Shown: positions 4,797-6,100 of the stretch, piece by piece
Numbering within the stretch: position 1 is the stretch's first letter
Layout of the letters: the number at the start of each line of letters is the position of its first letter
Assembly (NCBI GenBank): GCA_017882935.1
Contig: JADGOP010000155.1
Span: 1 to 6,100, forward strand
DNA length: 6,100 nucleotides
Direction of reading: 5' to 3'
Origin: Actinomycetota bacterium
GTDB taxonomy: Bacteria > Actinomycetota > Acidimicrobiia > Acidimicrobiales > Iamiaceae
Translations under genes and position numbers: made by a program
The notes under the pieces: model-generated
Database searches by the model: none
What the model was told of the DNA's origin: nothing
The model's input: the letters and a program-made list of their open reading frames with translations, nothing else

Positions 4797-6100
4797 TCAG
4801 GGCGCGTCGTGCTGCCGCGCCAGGAAGCGGTAGCGGGCGGCACGGGCGTCCCAGTCGTAGACCACCGCGGTGCCGGCGATGCGGTCGTAGAGCGCCCGGT
4901 GCTCGCGGCCGAAGAGGATGCCCAGGAAGCCGATGCCCAGGGTGAGGAAGCCGAGGGGCAGGGTGATGGTGCGGAGCGCGGCGTGCTTGGGGTCGAGGGG
5001 GGAGCCGTCGGCGCGGACCACGCGCAGGCCCAGCACCGCCATGCCGAGGCTCTTGCCGCTCATCGACCACGGGTAGGCGAACCAGACGAACAGCCACACC
5101 ACGAATGCCGCGCCGAGGACCACGGGGTAGTGCCCGGGGCTGAAGTTGTGGAGCGAGATCGTCTCCACCACGAAGCGCAGGAACGCCACGCCGACCGTGA
5201 ACAGGGCGCCGGCCGTGAGCCAGTCGCACACGAAGGCCACCAGGCGGCTGAGCGCACCGGCGTAGTGGCCCTGCTGGCTGACGGCCTCGTCGGCGTCGGC
5301 GATGGCACGGGGCGCGGCCGCGTCGGTGGCCTCGGCGGGCACGGGGACGAGGGTCGGGGTGGTCGCCGCCGACGCGTCGGTCGGTTCCGTGGGTGCGGGG
5401 GCACCGACGAGCAGCGTGGGCCCGGAGGGAAGAGCGTCGCCGCCCCGGCGCATCACGCGCGTCGCGGCACCGGCGATGACGTTGTCGAGACTCACACCCT
5501 GCCGGCGGATCGCGTCGAGCGCGTGCGTGAGGACACCCGACGTGGACTTGGCGATGAGGCCGCCGATCTCGGTGCGCCCCACCAGGGAGTCGACGTCGAC
5601 GCGCTCGATCAGCTTCTCGACGTCGACGCGGCCGATGATCTTGTCGACGTCGACCCGGTCGATGATGCCGTCGACGTCGACGCGGGCGATGATCCGGCCG
5701 ACGTCGACGCGCTCGACGATGGCGTCGACGTCGACCCGCTCGATGATCTTCTCGACGTCGATGCGGTCGAGCAGCACGTCGACGTCGATGCGGGCCAGCA
5801 GGGCGTCCATGTCGACGCGGGCGAGCAGGATGTTGAGGTCGAGGGTGCCGAGCAGCTGCTCGAGGTCGATCTTGGCCAGGACGGCCTCCAGGTCGATGGC
5901 GTCGAGGAGGTTCTCGGGGTCGAGGGTCTCGATGACGGCCGGCACGACGCGAGCCGACAGGTTCCGCGCGGCGACCGGCATGTCGTCCTCGAGCTGGGCG
6001 CGCACCGCGGCGCCCTCGCGGGCCAGCGGTTCGGTCAGGGCGTTGACGGCGCGGGTGGTGGCGCGGCCGGCGGGCTGGCTGCCCACGGCCTCGATGGCCC
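4797..6100 (-). CDS. RDD-family membrane protein with N-terminal nonapeptide repeats (start may lie beyond the window)
   Basis: Numbering is from GTG 6086 (429 residues). The frame stays open to the right edge, and GAGG lies only 2 bases before that GTG, so the true start may be outside. Residues 1-59 are helical and charged. Residues 60-176 form thirteen nine-residue repeats of the type [LI]-[LI]-x-R-[VI]-D-V-x-x. A Pro/Ala/Thr-rich linker spans about 212-270. The RDD domain (277-411) has the arginine and aspartate of S-R-L-V-A-F-V-C-D (R281, D288), membrane segments near 289-310, 322-340 and 370-392, the S-L-G-M-A-V-L-G-L-R-V-V motif and R-A-L-Y-D-R-I-A-G-T (397-406). RDD proteins are membrane proteins of mostly unknown function, some proposed as transporters. 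Its stop is one base from the stop of the convergent 61-residue gene. Confidence 0.85.
   Translation of the reverse strand, partial: AIEAVGSQPAGRATTRAVNALTEPLAREGAAVRAQLEDDMPVAARNLSARVVPAVIETLDPENLLDAIDLEAVLAKIDLEQLLGTLDLNILLARVDMDALLARIDVDVLLDRIDVEKIIERVDVDAIVERVDVGRIIARVDVDGIIDRVDVDKIIGRVDVEKLIERVDVDSLVGRTEIGGLIAKSTSGVLTHALDAIRRQGVSLDNVIAGAATRVMRRGGDALPSGPTLLVGAPAPTEPTDASAATTPTLVPVPAEATDAAAPRAIADADEAVSQQGHYAGALSRLVAFVCDWLTAGALFTVGVAFLRFVVETISLHNFSPGHYPVVLGAAFVVWLFVWFAYPWSMSGKSLGMAVLGLRVVRADGSPLDPKHAALRTITLPLGFLTLGIGFLGILFGREHRALYDRIAGTAVVYDWDARAARYRFLARQHDAP
5559..5909 (-). repeat. Coding tandem array of thirteen 27-bp units in the RDD gene
   Basis: Each unit encodes nine residues of the form [LI]-[LI]-x-R-[VI]-D-V-x-x, for example I-I-E-R-V-D-V-D-A and I-I-D-R-V-D-V-D-K. 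Units 4 to 12 are the most regular; the first three and the last are degenerate. At DNA level the units share GTCGACGTCGAC-like cores, self-complementary and rich in SalI-type GTCGAC sites. The array stays in frame, so it is protein-driven and not a CRISPR or non-coding satellite. Expansion or contraction by slippage would keep the frame. Confidence 0.85.

Noticed and set aside
4258..4833. Plus-strand open frame of 191 codons across the SHOCT-domain gene and the small gene
   Set aside because: It overlaps two better supported genes and its composition is that of a shadow frame.
5559..5909. Regular 27-bp repeats as a CRISPR array or satellite
   Set aside because: There are no unique spacers between identical repeats. 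The units are continuous, divergent at third positions and encode a nine-residue protein repeat in frame.

Overview
The window is very GC-rich DNA with strong G/C bias at third codon positions, several GTG starts and actinobacterial-type protein families: a membrane-anchored Pls/PosA-like synthetase, a GAP/Sap-like membrane protein, a PLDc_N-SHOCT protein and an RDD protein. It is most likely chromosomal DNA of an actinomycete. A lineage such as Acidimicrobiia is possible, but the sequence alone cannot settle this. I see no tRNA, rRNA, CRISPR array, insertion sequence or phage gene.

Layout. Positions 1-2621 (minus) hold the N-terminal 873 codons of a single-module peptide synthetase: adenylation domain, carrier domain, then a membrane-embedded C-terminal region with a left-handed beta-helix part. 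The gene runs off the left edge. Upstream of it on the same strand, after a 66-base gap with a hairpin, is a DUF1905/YdeI-OmdA protein (2688-3143). A divergent intergenic region (3144-3339) with a near-palindrome separates it from a plus-strand GAP-family six-helix membrane protein (3340-3981). A 102-base convergent gap with two hairpins (3993-4044 and 4055-4078) follows. Next come a minus-strand two-helix PLDc_N-SHOCT protein (4084-4482), a second divergent intergenic region (4483-4609), and a plus-strand 61-residue single-helix protein (4610-4795). One base separates that stop codon from the stop of a minus-strand RDD membrane protein (4797 to the right edge), whose N-terminal part carries thirteen nine-residue repeats.

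How the genes may work together. The ten specificity-pocket positions of the adenylation domain read D-A-E-T-I-G-T-V-V-K by motif alignment. This resembles the lysine code as I recall it and fits a synthetase making a homopolymer of a basic amino acid, as Pls does with epsilon-poly-lysine. A YdeI/OmdA-family protein directly upstream and a divergent GAP-family membrane protein could supply self-protection and export, but that is inference. Both divergent intergenic regions contain the same 20-base element, CATCACCC-N5-GGGTGAC. This suggests that one unidentified regulator controls the two divergent gene pairs.
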